From CALMEH01 sp964548225 (GTDB lineage Bacteria > Acidobacteriota > Blastocatellia > Pyrinomonadales > Pyrinomonadaceae), in the NCBI GenBank assembly GCA_964548225.1, contig CAZJQP010000121.1, forward strand, positions 1-10,221: a stretch of DNA of 10,221 nt, in the 5' to 3' direction. Below the pieces are notes generated by a model, which was not told the origin of the DNA, searched no databases, and saw nothing but the letters and a program-made list of their open reading frames with translations. Shown here in pieces: positions 1 through 6,787 of this stretch. The translations under genes and the position numbers were made by a program. Within the stretch, counting starts at the first letter, position 1, and every line of letters begins with the position of its first letter.

Positions 1-194
1 GTTTTCGGTTCATTTCCCGAATTTACCACAGTTAAAAGTTCATAACACGCTCTAACGACATAAAAACGCATTTAACTAATATTTTGGACGAAATCATTGC
101 TCTGCTTGAAAATCACGAGGCAGACATTTACAGCACAAAAATCTATTCTTTGGTAAATGAAGCTGAAAGTAAATTTCTGTTTTGGGGAAGATAA
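1..194 (+). pseudogene. Possible 3' end or frame-broken remnant of an upstream gene
   Basis: Two short open stretches lie at the left edge. Frame 1 is open from base 1 to a TAA at 43-45, giving a tail that ends FTTVKSS. A second frame is open from 36 to a TAA at 192-194 and reads like a helical protein C-terminus (for example NILDEIIALLENHEADIYST, ending KFLFWGR), but it has no ATG and only poor alternative starts. The two frames overlap around 36-45, so a single frameshift would join them. This could be a broken gene, a gene end with chance open sequence after it, or non-coding DNA. I do not recognise a family, and the rest of the gene would lie outside the window. Confidence 0.2.
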
Positions 195-204
195 GCTGAA
201 GAGT

Positions 205-279
205 TTAACCACAAAATCACACAAAAAGACACAAAACTGCCAACTTTTTTTGTGGTTTTTCGTGTAATTTTGTGGTTAA
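205..279. repeat. Imperfect palindromic intergenic repeat, copy 1
   Basis: The left arm at 205-236 starts TTAACCACAAAAT and pairs with the right arm at 248-279, which ends ATTTTGTGGTTAA. I count 28 of 32 matching positions around an 11-base centre (237-247). A diverged copy with the same core (ACCACRAAA, ACACRAAA) lies at 10079-10163. The right-hand 28 bases of the two copies agree at 24 positions. This behaves like a dispersed REP- or MITE-like intergenic element. It contains no coding sequence, and its function is unknown. Confidence 0.75.
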
Positions 280-339
280 TTTGCAAATCGCAAAAAGACG
301 AAATTTTTCTTTGAGTTAAAAAAGTTATCGTAAAAATTC

Positions 340-368
340 TTTACCTTTATCCAAATAAATTTTACAAT
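340..368 (+). promoter_or_regulatory. Candidate sigma-70-type promoter for the 409-1676 genes
   Basis: TTTACC (340-345) and TACAAT (363-368) are separated by 17 bases and match the -35 and -10 consensus at 4/6 and 5/6 positions. Transcription would start near 375, leaving a leader of about 34 bases. That leader contains GGAG at 392-395, 13 bases before the ATG at 409. The surrounding 281-408 stretch is AT-rich and otherwise shows no gene or stable hairpin. AT-rich DNA yields such matches by chance, so this is only a candidate. Confidence 0.35.
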
Positions 369-408
369 TAAGCATCAAAACTCATACTTTCGGAGCAGTT
401 TTAGATTT

Positions 409-1245
409 ATGAAAAAACACATATTATTTGCATTCACCTTTATTCTATTCGTTACGACAGCAATTTCAGCTCAACAAACAACGCCGAAAACGATTTCGGG
501 CGGCATACTCAATAACAAAGCTATCGAATTGCCGCAACCTGTTTATCCAGCAGCGGCAAGAGCGGTCGGAGCAACCGGCGCGGTTACAGTCGCGGTTACA
601 GTTGACGAACAAGGAAATGTTATTTCGGCAAACGCCGTTTCGGGACATACGTTGCTTCGCAGCACTTCAGAAACAGCGGCGCGTTTGGCAAAATTTAATC
701 CGACTTACCTTTCTGGAAAACCCGTTAAAGTTATCGGCACACTTGTTTATGAATTTTTCAAAACGATTGTTTGGAGTTCCGTCGGATTTGCATTGGGCGA
801 TGCTGAATTAGAAATTGACGAAATCGGCAAACTCGAATCGGTTTCTAAAGATTTGGCAAGACAATTTACCGACGAGAGCCAAGCTATAAAAACCGTTCTC
901 GAAAATTATGCGAAAGATGAAAATTCTTTTCGCAATCAATCTGCTGAGATCGGGCAAATAATTAATTCCTTACAAAACAAATTAGCCGGAAAAAACGACA
1001 ATCTCTGGTGGTTTGAATTCGGTTTGGCGATTGGCAGAATTGAAGCGAGTTCGTATGATGAAGCGACATTGCGGGAAAATCTGTCAAAACTCACAGGCTT
1101 AAAAGCAACTCTACCGGAAGATTTTATTGAAAGATTTTCCGATACTTTAGACGAATTAGCGGAAATTGAAAACAAACCGACTTTTACACGCAAAGATAAG
1201 CGGGAAATTAAGAAGTTGATTAAACAATTATGGAATTTAGAGTAG
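409..1245 (+). CDS. Secreted TonB C-terminal domain protein with a helical extension
   Basis: Residues 1-21 form a signal peptide (KK, then a hydrophobic core ending TAISA before QQ). Residues about 38-117 match the TonB C-terminal fold: LPQPVYPAAARAVGATGAV, a strand pair around VAVTVDEQGNV, and the closing KVIGTLVYEF. From about 120 to 278 follows a mostly helical, charged region that I do not recognise, with a Trp-rich patch (LWWF, 199-202) in the middle. Classical TonB carries an uncleaved N-terminal membrane anchor and a Pro-rich periplasmic spacer. Neither is present, so energy transduction with ExbB/ExbD is doubtful. A periplasmic protein using this domain for binding is more likely. 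The start is the first ATG before the signal peptide. Its last 16 bases overlap the next gene, which suggests coupled translation. Confidence 0.8.
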   Translation: MKKHILFAFTFILFVTTAISAQQTTPKTISGGILNNKAIELPQPVYPAAARAVGATGAVTVAVTVDEQGNVISANAVSGHTLLRSTSETAARLAKFNPTYLSGKPVKVIGTLVYEFFKTIVWSSVGFALGDAELEIDEIGKLESVSKDLARQFTDESQAIKTVLENYAKDENSFRNQSAEIGQIINSLQNKLAGKNDNLWWFEFGLAIGRIEASSYDEATLRENLSKLTGLKATLPEDFIERFSDTLDELAEIENKPTFTRKDKREIKKLIKQLWNLE

Positions 1246-1676
1246 AAAATAAAGATTTTGAATTTCGTAAATCGTCAACACTTGAACGCATTTTTGCGGG
1301 TGCGGCGATTGCGGTCGGCGTGGCGGCGGTTTCTGTGGTGGCGTATTTTAATCCGGTAACGGCGGAATTTTTTCCGCAATGTCCGCTCAATCAGATGACC
1401 GGATTAAATTGTCCGGGTTGCGGTTTGACACGCGGTTTTCACGCACTTTTTCACGGCGATATTCTTGGCGCACTGCATTTTAATCTCTTGATTCCGGCTT
1501 ATATTTTTATTTTCGGATACCTTGGGCTGACGCTCGTTTCGATTGTTTTCAGAGGTCGCGGACTTTCGTCAAAAGCGTTTAATCCGAAATATATTTATGG
1601 TTTTTTAATCTTTTCGCTCATCTTCGGTGTAGTCCGAAATCTGCCGTTCTTTCCTTTTAATTTGCTGGCAATATAA
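1230..1676 (+). CDS. DUF2752 family integral membrane protein
   Basis: This 148-residue protein carries the DUF2752 signature in residues 51-85: CPLNQMTGLNCPGCGLTRGF followed by HALFHGDILGALHFN, with cysteines 51, 61 and 64. Hydrophobic segments at about 21-40, 86-107 and 121-138 predict three membrane helices. The Cys motif probably lies in the loop after the first helix. The CPxCG-like arrangement recalls metal- or redox-active cysteine pairs, but the biochemical role of the family is not established. The ATG at 1230 lies inside the last codons of the TonB-C gene in a different frame (16-bp overlap), which is typical of translational coupling. The propeller kinase gene begins 21 bases after the stop, so the three genes may share a transcript. 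Confidence 0.88.
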   Translation: MEFRVENKDFEFRKSSTLERIFAGAAIAVGVAAVSVVAYFNPVTAEFFPQCPLNQMTGLNCPGCGLTRGFHALFHGDILGALHFNLLIPAYIFIFGYLGLTLVSIVFRGRGLSSKAFNPKYIYGFLIFSLIFGVVRNLPFFPFNLLAI

Positions 1677-1697
1677 ATTTTCGGGTATTGTGAAAAT

Positions 1698-4682
1698 ATG
1701 CTGAATTTCCGCGAGAAACATTCGATTTCAAACGCAAAACGAAATCGAATATTTATGGGCGCGTTGATTTTCGGCATTTTTTTTTCGCTATCGTTTAAAA
1801 TTTCCGCCCAGTATCGTTTCGATTCGTGGACAACCGATAACGGCTTGCCGCAAGTTTCGGTTAATTCGATTTTGCAGACGCAAGACGGTTTTCTCTGGCT
1901 GACGACGTTTGGCGGTTTGGCGCGTTATGACGGTTTGCGGTTTGAGATTTTTAATTCGGGCAATACGGACGGCTTGAAATCGAGCCGTTTTTTGAATTTA
2001 TTTGAAACGCGCAACGGCGATCTTTGGATTTCGATTGAAGGGCAAGGAATTGCGCGTTATCACAATGGAGTTTTTAAAACTTATTCGCTGGCGGAAGGTT
2101 TGCCCGATGCCCAAATCGGGACAATGGGTGAAAACGCGAATGGCGATTTTTTGATAAATGTCGGCGGGCGCGAATTTATTTGGACGAGTGAAAAATTTAC
2201 GGAATACGCACCCGCAAACGGCGAACCGACAAAAAATATTCTGCAAAGACTAGCAAACGGCGCAGTTTGGACGGCAGATGGCGCGAAATTGCAAAAGTTT
2301 GAAAACGGGCGCGTAACGCTCGAATATGAATCGGAATTTCCGGTTATGCGGAGTTTTGAAGACTCAAACGGGCGCGTTTGGCTGGCGCGAACAGGCGAAG
2401 GCGGTTTGGCAATGCTCAAGGACAATCGTTTGACAACTTTCGGGAAGAAAGACGGTTATGGAAATTTGCGGTTTATTGCCGTAACCGAAGATCGCCAAGG
2501 CGCGATTTGGTTCGGGACGGGCGAAGGTTTATTTCGCTTTTATAACAATCAATTTACACATTATCGAACGACCGACGGTTTGGTCAGCAACGGCATTTCG
2601 GCAATTTTTCAAGACCGCGAAGGCACGATTTGGGTTGGCACGAACGGCGGTTTGAATCGTCTAACTGAGCGTGCTGTAACAACTTATTCGATGGTGGACG
2701 GGTTGGCGGCGGACAATGTTTATCCGATTTTTGAAGATCGTGGCGGTCGCGTTTGGCTCGGTTCGTGGGTTGGTTTAAGTTTGTTTGAAAACGAAAAATT
2801 TCAAAATATCGGCGCACGTTTCGGCGTTGCCGATGCTAATGTAACCGCTTTATTTGAAGACCGCGCCGGAAATTTTTGGATCGGAACTTGGTCAGGCGAA
2901 GTCAAGCGAATCAAAAATGGACAAATTTCAATCGTTTTGCCAAAAGATTCGGGTGGTAACATCAAAACAATTTACGAAGACCGCGCCGGAAATGTCTGGA
3001 TTGGAACAAGCCGCGGATTGGTCAAATATAAAGACGAACTTTTAACCGATTTTCCGTTTGAAAAAGAACTTTCGGGCAAACAAATTTTGGCGATTAAAGA
3101 AGATCGCAACGGAAATTTATGGATCGGCACGAGCATCGGATTGTTTCGCTACGCCGACAAAAAACTGACGGCATTTTCGGAAAAAGACGGAATGGCGGAA
3201 AGCATCGTGCGTTCGATTGTGGAAGATGCGGACGGCGCATTGTGGTTCGGCAGTTATGACAGCGGACTTTATCGTTTCAAAAACGAAAGATTTACGCATT
3301 TAACAACGAACGAAGGTTTATTTGACAACGGCGCGTTTCAAATTATCGAAGATGATACGGGTAATTTCTGGATTAGTTGTAATCTCGGCATTTACCGCGT
3401 CAGAAAAAGCGATTTGAATGATTTCGCCGATGGAAAAATCACAAAAGTCGTTTCGATTCTCTACAACAAACGCGACGGAATGCTCAACTCGGAATGCAAC
3501 GGCGGCGTTTCTCCAGCCGGAATTCGTGCAAAAGACGGGCGCATCTGGTTTCCGACGCAAAAAGGCGCGGCGGTCATCAATCCGAATGCCGTGCCGTTTA
3601 ATCCACAACCGCCGCCCGTTATCATCGAATCTTTGGACGTGGACACGAAAGCCGTTAATTTGAATTTTCCGGTCGAAATTAAGCCCGCACAAACGAATCT
3701 GGAAATTCACTATTCCGGTTTGAGTTTTATCAATCCCGAACTCGTGCGGTTCAAATATAAGCTCGAAAATCTCGATAAAGATTGGATTGACGCGGCGGGC
3801 AGACGGACAGCTTTTTATTCGCATCTGCCGCCGGGAAAATATCTTTTTCGCGTGATTGCCGCCAACCGCGACGGCGTTTGGAACGAAACAGGCGCAACGC
3901 TTGAAATTACGGTTATCGCATCTTTTTGGCGGACTTGGTGGTTTTATACGCTCGTTTCATTGATTGTAATTGCCATAGTTATTAGTATTTTCCGTCTGCG
4001 CGAAAGCGAATTGCGGCGGCGACAGCACGTTCAACAGGAATTTTCGCGCAAACTGCTTGAATCGCAGGAAGCGGAACGCAAACGCATTGCGTCGGAAATG
4101 CACGATTCGCTTGGACAATATCTTTTGGCGATAAAAAATTGGGCGATGTTCGGTTTAAATTCGCTCCCCGAAAAAGATGCGGCGCGGGAATATCTGACAG
4201 AAGTTTCGGACACATCCGCGCTTGCACTCGAAGAAGTTCGGGAAATCGCGCATAATTTGCGACCTTATCAGCTTGAGCGTTTGGGTTTGACGAACACGCT
4301 CGAATATATGCTCAAAAACATCAAAGCCGCATCGCCGATAAACTTCACGTTTGCCGTCGAAAACATTGACAATTTGCTCTCGAAAGACGCGGAAATCGTT
4401 TTTTATCGCATTATCCAAGAAACCATCAACAACGTCATCAAACACAGCGAAGCGAAAAATGCGGAAATTTTGATTAAGAAAACCGGCGCAGTTTTGGAAT
4501 TCGTTTGCCGCGACGACGGCAAAGGCTTCGATGTCGAAACTGCAAAACATTCGACGGAACGTGGGCTTGGTTTGGACGGCATCAAAGAACGCTTGAAAAT
4601 TCTCGGCGGCGAAGGCAAAATTGAATCTGAACCGAATAAAGGCACGAACGTCATTGTTCAGATAAAAACAACTCCTAAATGA
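1698..4682 (+). CDS. Two-component-regulator propeller sensor histidine kinase (HisKA_3 type)
   Basis: This 994-residue membrane sensor kinase starts with a basic stretch and a hydrophobic segment ending KISAQ (about 20-38), acting as signal or anchor. Some 14 propeller repeats follow to about residue 640, most with an ED..GN.WIGT-like motif (for example EDRAGNVWIGT). This fits two seven-bladed Reg_prop beta-propellers, closed by the typical last blade MLNSECNGGVSPAGI. A Y_Y_Y domain (about 665-745) precedes a membrane helix (about 749-768). The cytoplasmic part has a HisKA_3 dimerisation domain with phospho-acceptor His802 in MHDSLGQYL, then an HATPase with N box QETINNVIKH (907-916), DDGKGF (939-944) and GLGLDGI (956-962). 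All key residues are present. There is no fused receiver or AraC domain, and the partner regulator overlaps by 4 bp. An alternative start at 1755 would shorten the N-terminus by 19 residues. Confidence 0.95.
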   Translation: MLNFREKHSISNAKRNRIFMGALIFGIFFSLSFKISAQYRFDSWTTDNGLPQVSVNSILQTQDGFLWLTTFGGLARYDGLRFEIFNSGNTDGLKSSRFLNLFETRNGDLWISIEGQGIARYHNGVFKTYSLAEGLPDAQIGTMGENANGDFLINVGGREFIWTSEKFTEYAPANGEPTKNILQRLANGAVWTADGAKLQKFENGRVTLEYESEFPVMRSFEDSNGRVWLARTGEGGLAMLKDNRLTTFGKKDGYGNLRFIAVTEDRQGAIWFGTGEGLFRFYNNQFTHYRTTDGLVSNGISAIFQDREGTIWVGTNGGLNRLTERAVTTYSMVDGLAADNVYPIFEDRGGRVWLGSWVGLSLFENEKFQNIGARFGVADANVTALFEDRAGNFWIGTWSGEVKRIKNGQISIVLPKDSGGNIKTIYEDRAGNVWIGTSRGLVKYKDELLTDFPFEKELSGKQILAIKEDRNGNLWIGTSIGLFRYADKKLTAFSEKDGMAESIVRSIVEDADGALWFGSYDSGLYRFKNERFTHLTTNEGLFDNGAFQIIEDDTGNFWISCNLGIYRVRKSDLNDFADGKITKVVSILYNKRDGMLNSECNGGVSPAGIRAKDGRIWFPTQKGAAVINPNAVPFNPQPPPVIIESLDVDTKAVNLNFPVEIKPAQTNLEIHYSGLSFINPELVRFKYKLENLDKDWIDAAGRRTAFYSHLPPGKYLFRVIAANRDGVWNETGATLEITVIASFWRTWWFYTLVSLIVIAIVISIFRLRESELRRRQHVQQEFSRKLLESQEAERKRIASEMHDSLGQYLLAIKNWAMFGLNSLPEKDAAREYLTEVSDTSALALEEVREIAHNLRPYQLERLGLTNTLEYMLKNIKAASPINFTFAVENIDNLLSKDAEIVFYRIIQETINNVIKHSEAKNAEILIKKTGAVLEFVCRDDGKGFDVETAKHSTERGLGLDGIKERLKILGGEGKIESEPNKGTNVIVQIKTTPK

Positions 4683-5314
4683 ACGAAAAAATAGAGATTT
4701 TGATTGCCGACGACCATCCGATTTTCCGGCGCGGTTTGCGAATGGTAATTGAATCGGATGTGCGTCTGAAAGTTGTTGCCGAAACAGACAACGGCACGGA
4801 CGCACTTATTAAAATCGTCGAGCTAGAGCCGAATGTCGTCGTTCTCGATGTCAATATGCCGCAAGCGGACGGCTTGACGGTAGCGCAAAAAATTCAAGAA
4901 AAAAATCTGCCGACTGCGCCGATTTTTCTGACAATGCACGCCGACGAAGCGATTTTTAACGCCGCGATTGATGCCGATGTCAAAGGCTTTGTCATCAAAG
5001 ACGGCGCGGCAAATGATATTATCTCCTGCATCAAAGAAGTCGCCGCCGGAAAGAGATTTTTCAGTCCGGTTTTGTCGCAATTTCTGCTCAATCGGCGCAA
5101 CGGGGAAAAATCTCCCTTAGAAAATCTGACCGTCGCCGAACGCCGCGTTTTACGTCTGATTGCAAACGGCAAAGCGACTAAGGAAATCGCCGAAGAACTT
5201 TTCGTCAGCCCGCGCACGATTGACCATCATCGCGCCAACATTGCCGCAAAACTCGATCTCAAAGGCAAAAATGCTTTGCTTACCTTTGCTCTGACCAATA
5301 AAACTAAAATCTGA
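4679..5314 (+). CDS. NarL/FixJ-family response regulator (receiver plus LuxR HTH)
   Basis: The receiver domain occupies about residues 5-122, with acidic pair Asp11-Asp12, phospho-acceptor Asp57 in VVVLDVNMP, Thr85 and Lys107. A LuxR/GerE DNA-binding domain follows at about 148-207 (LTVAERRVLRLIANG, then KEIAEELFVSPRTIDHHRANI). The length of 211 residues is normal for the family. The ATG overlaps the kinase stop as ATGA, so the two proteins should be made together, and HisKA_3 kinases usually pair with this regulator class. It should act as a phosphorylation-dependent transcription factor in the cytoplasm. Its targets are not known. The duplicated TAGGCA motif just downstream (5319-5359) is a plausible site, which would put the following genes under its control. 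Confidence 0.95.
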   Translation: MNEKIEILIADDHPIFRRGLRMVIESDVRLKVVAETDNGTDALIKIVELEPNVVVLDVNMPQADGLTVAQKIQEKNLPTAPIFLTMHADEAIFNAAIDADVKGFVIKDGAANDIISCIKEVAAGKRFFSPVLSQFLLNRRNGEKSPLENLTVAERRVLRLIANGKATKEIAEELFVSPRTIDHHRANIAAKLDLKGKNALLTFALTNKTKI

Positions 5315-5318
5315 AAAA

Positions 5319-5359
5319 TAGGCAAAACTACCTATCCGAAATTAGGCATTATCACCGAT
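5319..5359 (+). promoter_or_regulatory. Tandem operator candidate: two TAGGCA-N6-CC(T/G)AT motifs 24 bp apart
   Basis: TAGGCA (5319-5324), six bases, then CCTAT (5331-5335) recurs exactly 24 bases later as TAGGCA (5343-5348), six bases, then CCGAT (5355-5359). The first copy is an inverted repeat, ATAGG-N8-CCTAT (5318-5335). TACCTAT also fits the NarL heptamer TACYYMT, as known for that family. An extended -10-like TGCTAAATT lies at 5379-5387 and has no good -35. Transcription from it would start near 5394, placing the two motifs at about -43 and -67, as expected for activator sites. That a LuxR-type regulator binds here is inference. Confidence 0.45.
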
Positions 5360-5413
5360 GTCCGAGACTTTGTGTGTCTGCTAAATTGAGTCTTGAAGAC
5401 TTTGAATAAAAAG

Positions 5414-5761
5414 ATGTCATTTTTGATTGTTGATGATAATTCCGTGATGCGCCGGACGATTCGGCGTGTGGTCAGCGAATTTGCTGATGAAATTATTGAA
5501 TGCGACGACGGCGCAAAGGCGTTTGCGGCTTATCAAAAACATTCGCCCGATTGGGTTTTGATGGATGTCGAAATGCCCGAAAAAGACGGTTTGACGGCGG
5601 CGCGGGAAATTTGCGACGAATTTTCATCGGCAAAAATTGTCATCGTTACCAAACACGGCGACACGGCAATGCGCGAAGCGGCGCGAAATGCCGGCGCGTT
5701 CGGGTTTGTGGTGAAAGAAAATTTATTGGAACTGCGTGGAATTTTAGGTCGGAAACTTTAA
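5414..5761 (+). CDS. Single-domain (CheY-like) response regulator
   Basis: The protein is 115 residues of receiver domain alone. It shows Asp7-Asp8 in FLIVDDNS, phospho-acceptor Asp51 in WVLMDVEMP, Thr79 in IVIVTK and Lys101 in FVVKEN, so it should be phosphorylatable. There is no output domain, so it may act by protein contact or as a phosphate sink or relay. The ATG at 5414 places the first strand right at the N-terminus, as is usual. A TTG at 5393 would add seven residues (KTLNKKM region) but would coincide with the inferred transcription start. Neither start has a clear Shine-Dalgarno. The gene lies 99 bases after the LuxR-type regulator and 19 bases before the cystatin-like gene, so it probably shares a transcript with the latter. 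Confidence 0.88.
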   Translation: MSFLIVDDNSVMRRTIRRVVSEFADEIIECDDGAKAFAAYQKHSPDWVLMDVEMPEKDGLTAAREICDEFSSAKIVIVTKHGDTAMREAARNAGAFGFVVKENLLELRGILGRKL

Positions 5762-5780
5762 TTTTCAAGGAGAAAAAAAT

Positions 5781-6143
5781 ATGAAAAAAATGTTAGGAAA
5801 CACAATTATTTTAGGCGCGATTATCTTTGGTGTAGCGATGACGGCAAATGCTCAGAGAGTTTTGGGCGGTTATAAATCGGTTGCAACAGACGACGAACGA
5901 GTTGTTGCGGCGGCGGAATTTGCGGTCAGTAATCGCGTTGAAAACAACACAGAGCAAGAAGGTATGACACTCGATTCGATTGATAAAGCCGAAATACAAT
6001 CGGTTGCCGGAACAAATTACAGACTTTGTTTGACGGTCAAACTCGACGATGAAACGCAACAAGTCAGCGTTGTGGTTTATCAAAATTTGCAACAAGAATA
6101 CAAATTGACAAGTTGGACGGTTGCAGATTGTGGCGGAAATTAA
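5781..6143 (+). CDS. Secreted cystatin-like protein (putative cysteine protease inhibitor)
   Basis: This 120-residue protein has a signal peptide with likely cleavage after MTANA (residue 24). The mature part carries the cystatin hallmarks in order: a Gly pair near the N-terminus (29-30, LGGYKSV), a helix AAAEFAVSNRVEN (43-55) resembling the phytocystatin LARFAV-type motif, the inhibitory loop QSVAG (73-77, matching QxVxG), and a late Trp (112, LTSW). In known cystatins (family I25) these three regions insert into the active-site cleft of papain-like proteases. Cys83 and Cys117 could form a disulfide. AAGGAG at 5767-5772 sits eight bases before the ATG, so translation should be strong. It is exported to the periplasm or beyond. 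The target protease is unknown. The fold could instead be used for other binding (NTF2/cystatin-like superfamily), but the exact loop motif favours an inhibitor. Confidence 0.75.
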   Translation: MKKMLGNTIILGAIIFGVAMTANAQRVLGGYKSVATDDERVVAAAEFAVSNRVENNTEQEGMTLDSIDKAEIQSVAGTNYRLCLTVKLDDETQQVSVVVYQNLQQEYKLTSWTVADCGGN

Positions 6144-6172
6144 CCTAAATTACGAAACAGGAGAAAATTACG

Positions 6173-6703
6173 ATGAAAAAAATTCTATTTTTAATGATAT
6201 TTGCGGCATTTTGCCTCAACTGCGGAACAAAACCTGCGGCTAACAACACGAATACGACGGCAAACAATACGGCAAAACCCGCCAATTCGACTGCGCCGAC
6301 AAATACGGCAACGCCGGCGAATACGAATTCGACGACGAACACGAATTCGGCAACAAATACATCTTCAACATCTGAAAAAACGGACGGAAAATCGAATCCC
6401 GAACTCGATTTTACAATCGTTAATAAAACGGGTTACGCCATCAAGGAACTTTCCATCGGCGCGACCGGAACAGGCGAATGGGCGAAGGAAGATGAAGTTT
6501 TGAAAGGCAGAACTTTTGCCGACGGTGCTTCGATGGACATTAAATTCAGTCCGCGTGCGACAGCGGCAAAATGGGATATTAAAGTCGAATGGACAGACGG
6601 TTCAAAAGGTGTCGAATGGCTGGACTTAGATCTCACCGAAATCGAAAAGGTTACTTTGACCTACGACCGCGAAACCGGTAAAACGACTGCAAATATCGAA
6701 TAA
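6173..6703 (+). CDS. Putative lipoprotein with an Asn/Thr-rich linker and a C-terminal beta-rich domain
   Basis: This 176-residue protein starts with a lipoprotein-like signal (MKKILFLMIFAAFCLNC). Cys17 is the better lipidation site, although Asn at -1 is unusual, and Cys14 is an alternative. Residues about 20-75 form a low-complexity Asn/Thr/Ala linker. Residues 78-176 form a compact domain (LDFTIVNKTGYAIKELSIG, then WDIKVEWTDG and WLDLDLTEIEKVTLTYD) that looks all-beta and resembles small domains found in bacterial lipoproteins. I cannot name a function. AGGAG at 6159-6163 is well spaced before the ATG. The gene is 29 bases after the cystatin-like gene and ends at a strong terminator, so it is probably the last gene of this unit. 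It likely sits on the periplasmic or outer face of a membrane, its domain held away by the linker. Confidence 0.75.
   Translation: MKKILFLMIFAAFCLNCGTKPAANNTNTTANNTAKPANSTAPTNTATPANTNSTTNTNSATNTSSTSEKTDGKSNPELDFTIVNKTGYAIKELSIGATGTGEWAKEDEVLKGRTFADGASMDIKFSPRATAAKWDIKVEWTDGSKGVEWLDLDLTEIEKVTLTYDRETGKTTANIE
6238..6370 (+). repeat. Low-complexity coding repeat in the lipoprotein linker
   Basis: Short imperfect repeats built from AATACGGCA, AATACGACG and AACACGAATTCG encode the Asn/Thr/Ala-rich linker. They look like slippage-prone codon repeats. They keep the frame open in a second frame too, which explains a spurious Arg-rich reading frame at 6201-6503. Confidence 0.6.
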
Positions 6704-6710
6704 AAATTGT

Positions 6711-6763
6711 TCGTCATTGATTTGAGATGTGTGTTTTCCATTAAATCAATGGCGATTTTTTTT
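6711..6763 (+). terminator. Rho-independent terminator after the lipoprotein gene
   Basis: TCGTCATTGATTT (6711-6723) pairs with AAATCAATGGCGA (6743-6755). This is a 13-bp stem with one G-T wobble and a 19-base loop, directly followed by eight T (6756-6763). It begins seven bases after the lipoprotein stop. The T run ends 24 bases before the ATG at 6788, so it also acts as a barrier in front of the beta-helix gene and could work as an attenuator. Confidence 0.85.
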
Positions 6764-6787
6764 AGTATTGCTTGCAGAGAGAAAGTT

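Noticed and set aside
205..279. Palindromic repeat as an intrinsic terminator for an upstream gene
   Set aside because: No T run follows the second arm, the stem is AT-rich, and the same element recurs elsewhere as an intergenic repeat.
4155..4805. 216-residue open frame on the minus strand
   Set aside because: It lies antisense to the kinase ATP-binding domain and the regulator start, and its Phe/Arg-rich composition is that of a shadow frame. The + strand proteins are clear.
5393..5413. Upstream TTG start for the single-domain receiver
   Set aside because: The ATG at 5414 fits the domain boundary better, and the TTG would coincide with the inferred transcription start. The evidence is modest since neither has a good ribosome site.
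6201..6503. Arg-rich 100-residue open frame
   Set aside because: It is a shifted reading of the Asn/Thr linker repeats of the lipoprotein gene.
6707..6787. Upstream TTG start for the beta-helix protein
   Set aside because: It would place the strong terminator inside the coding region and put 27 residues before a perfect signal peptide starting MKKS.
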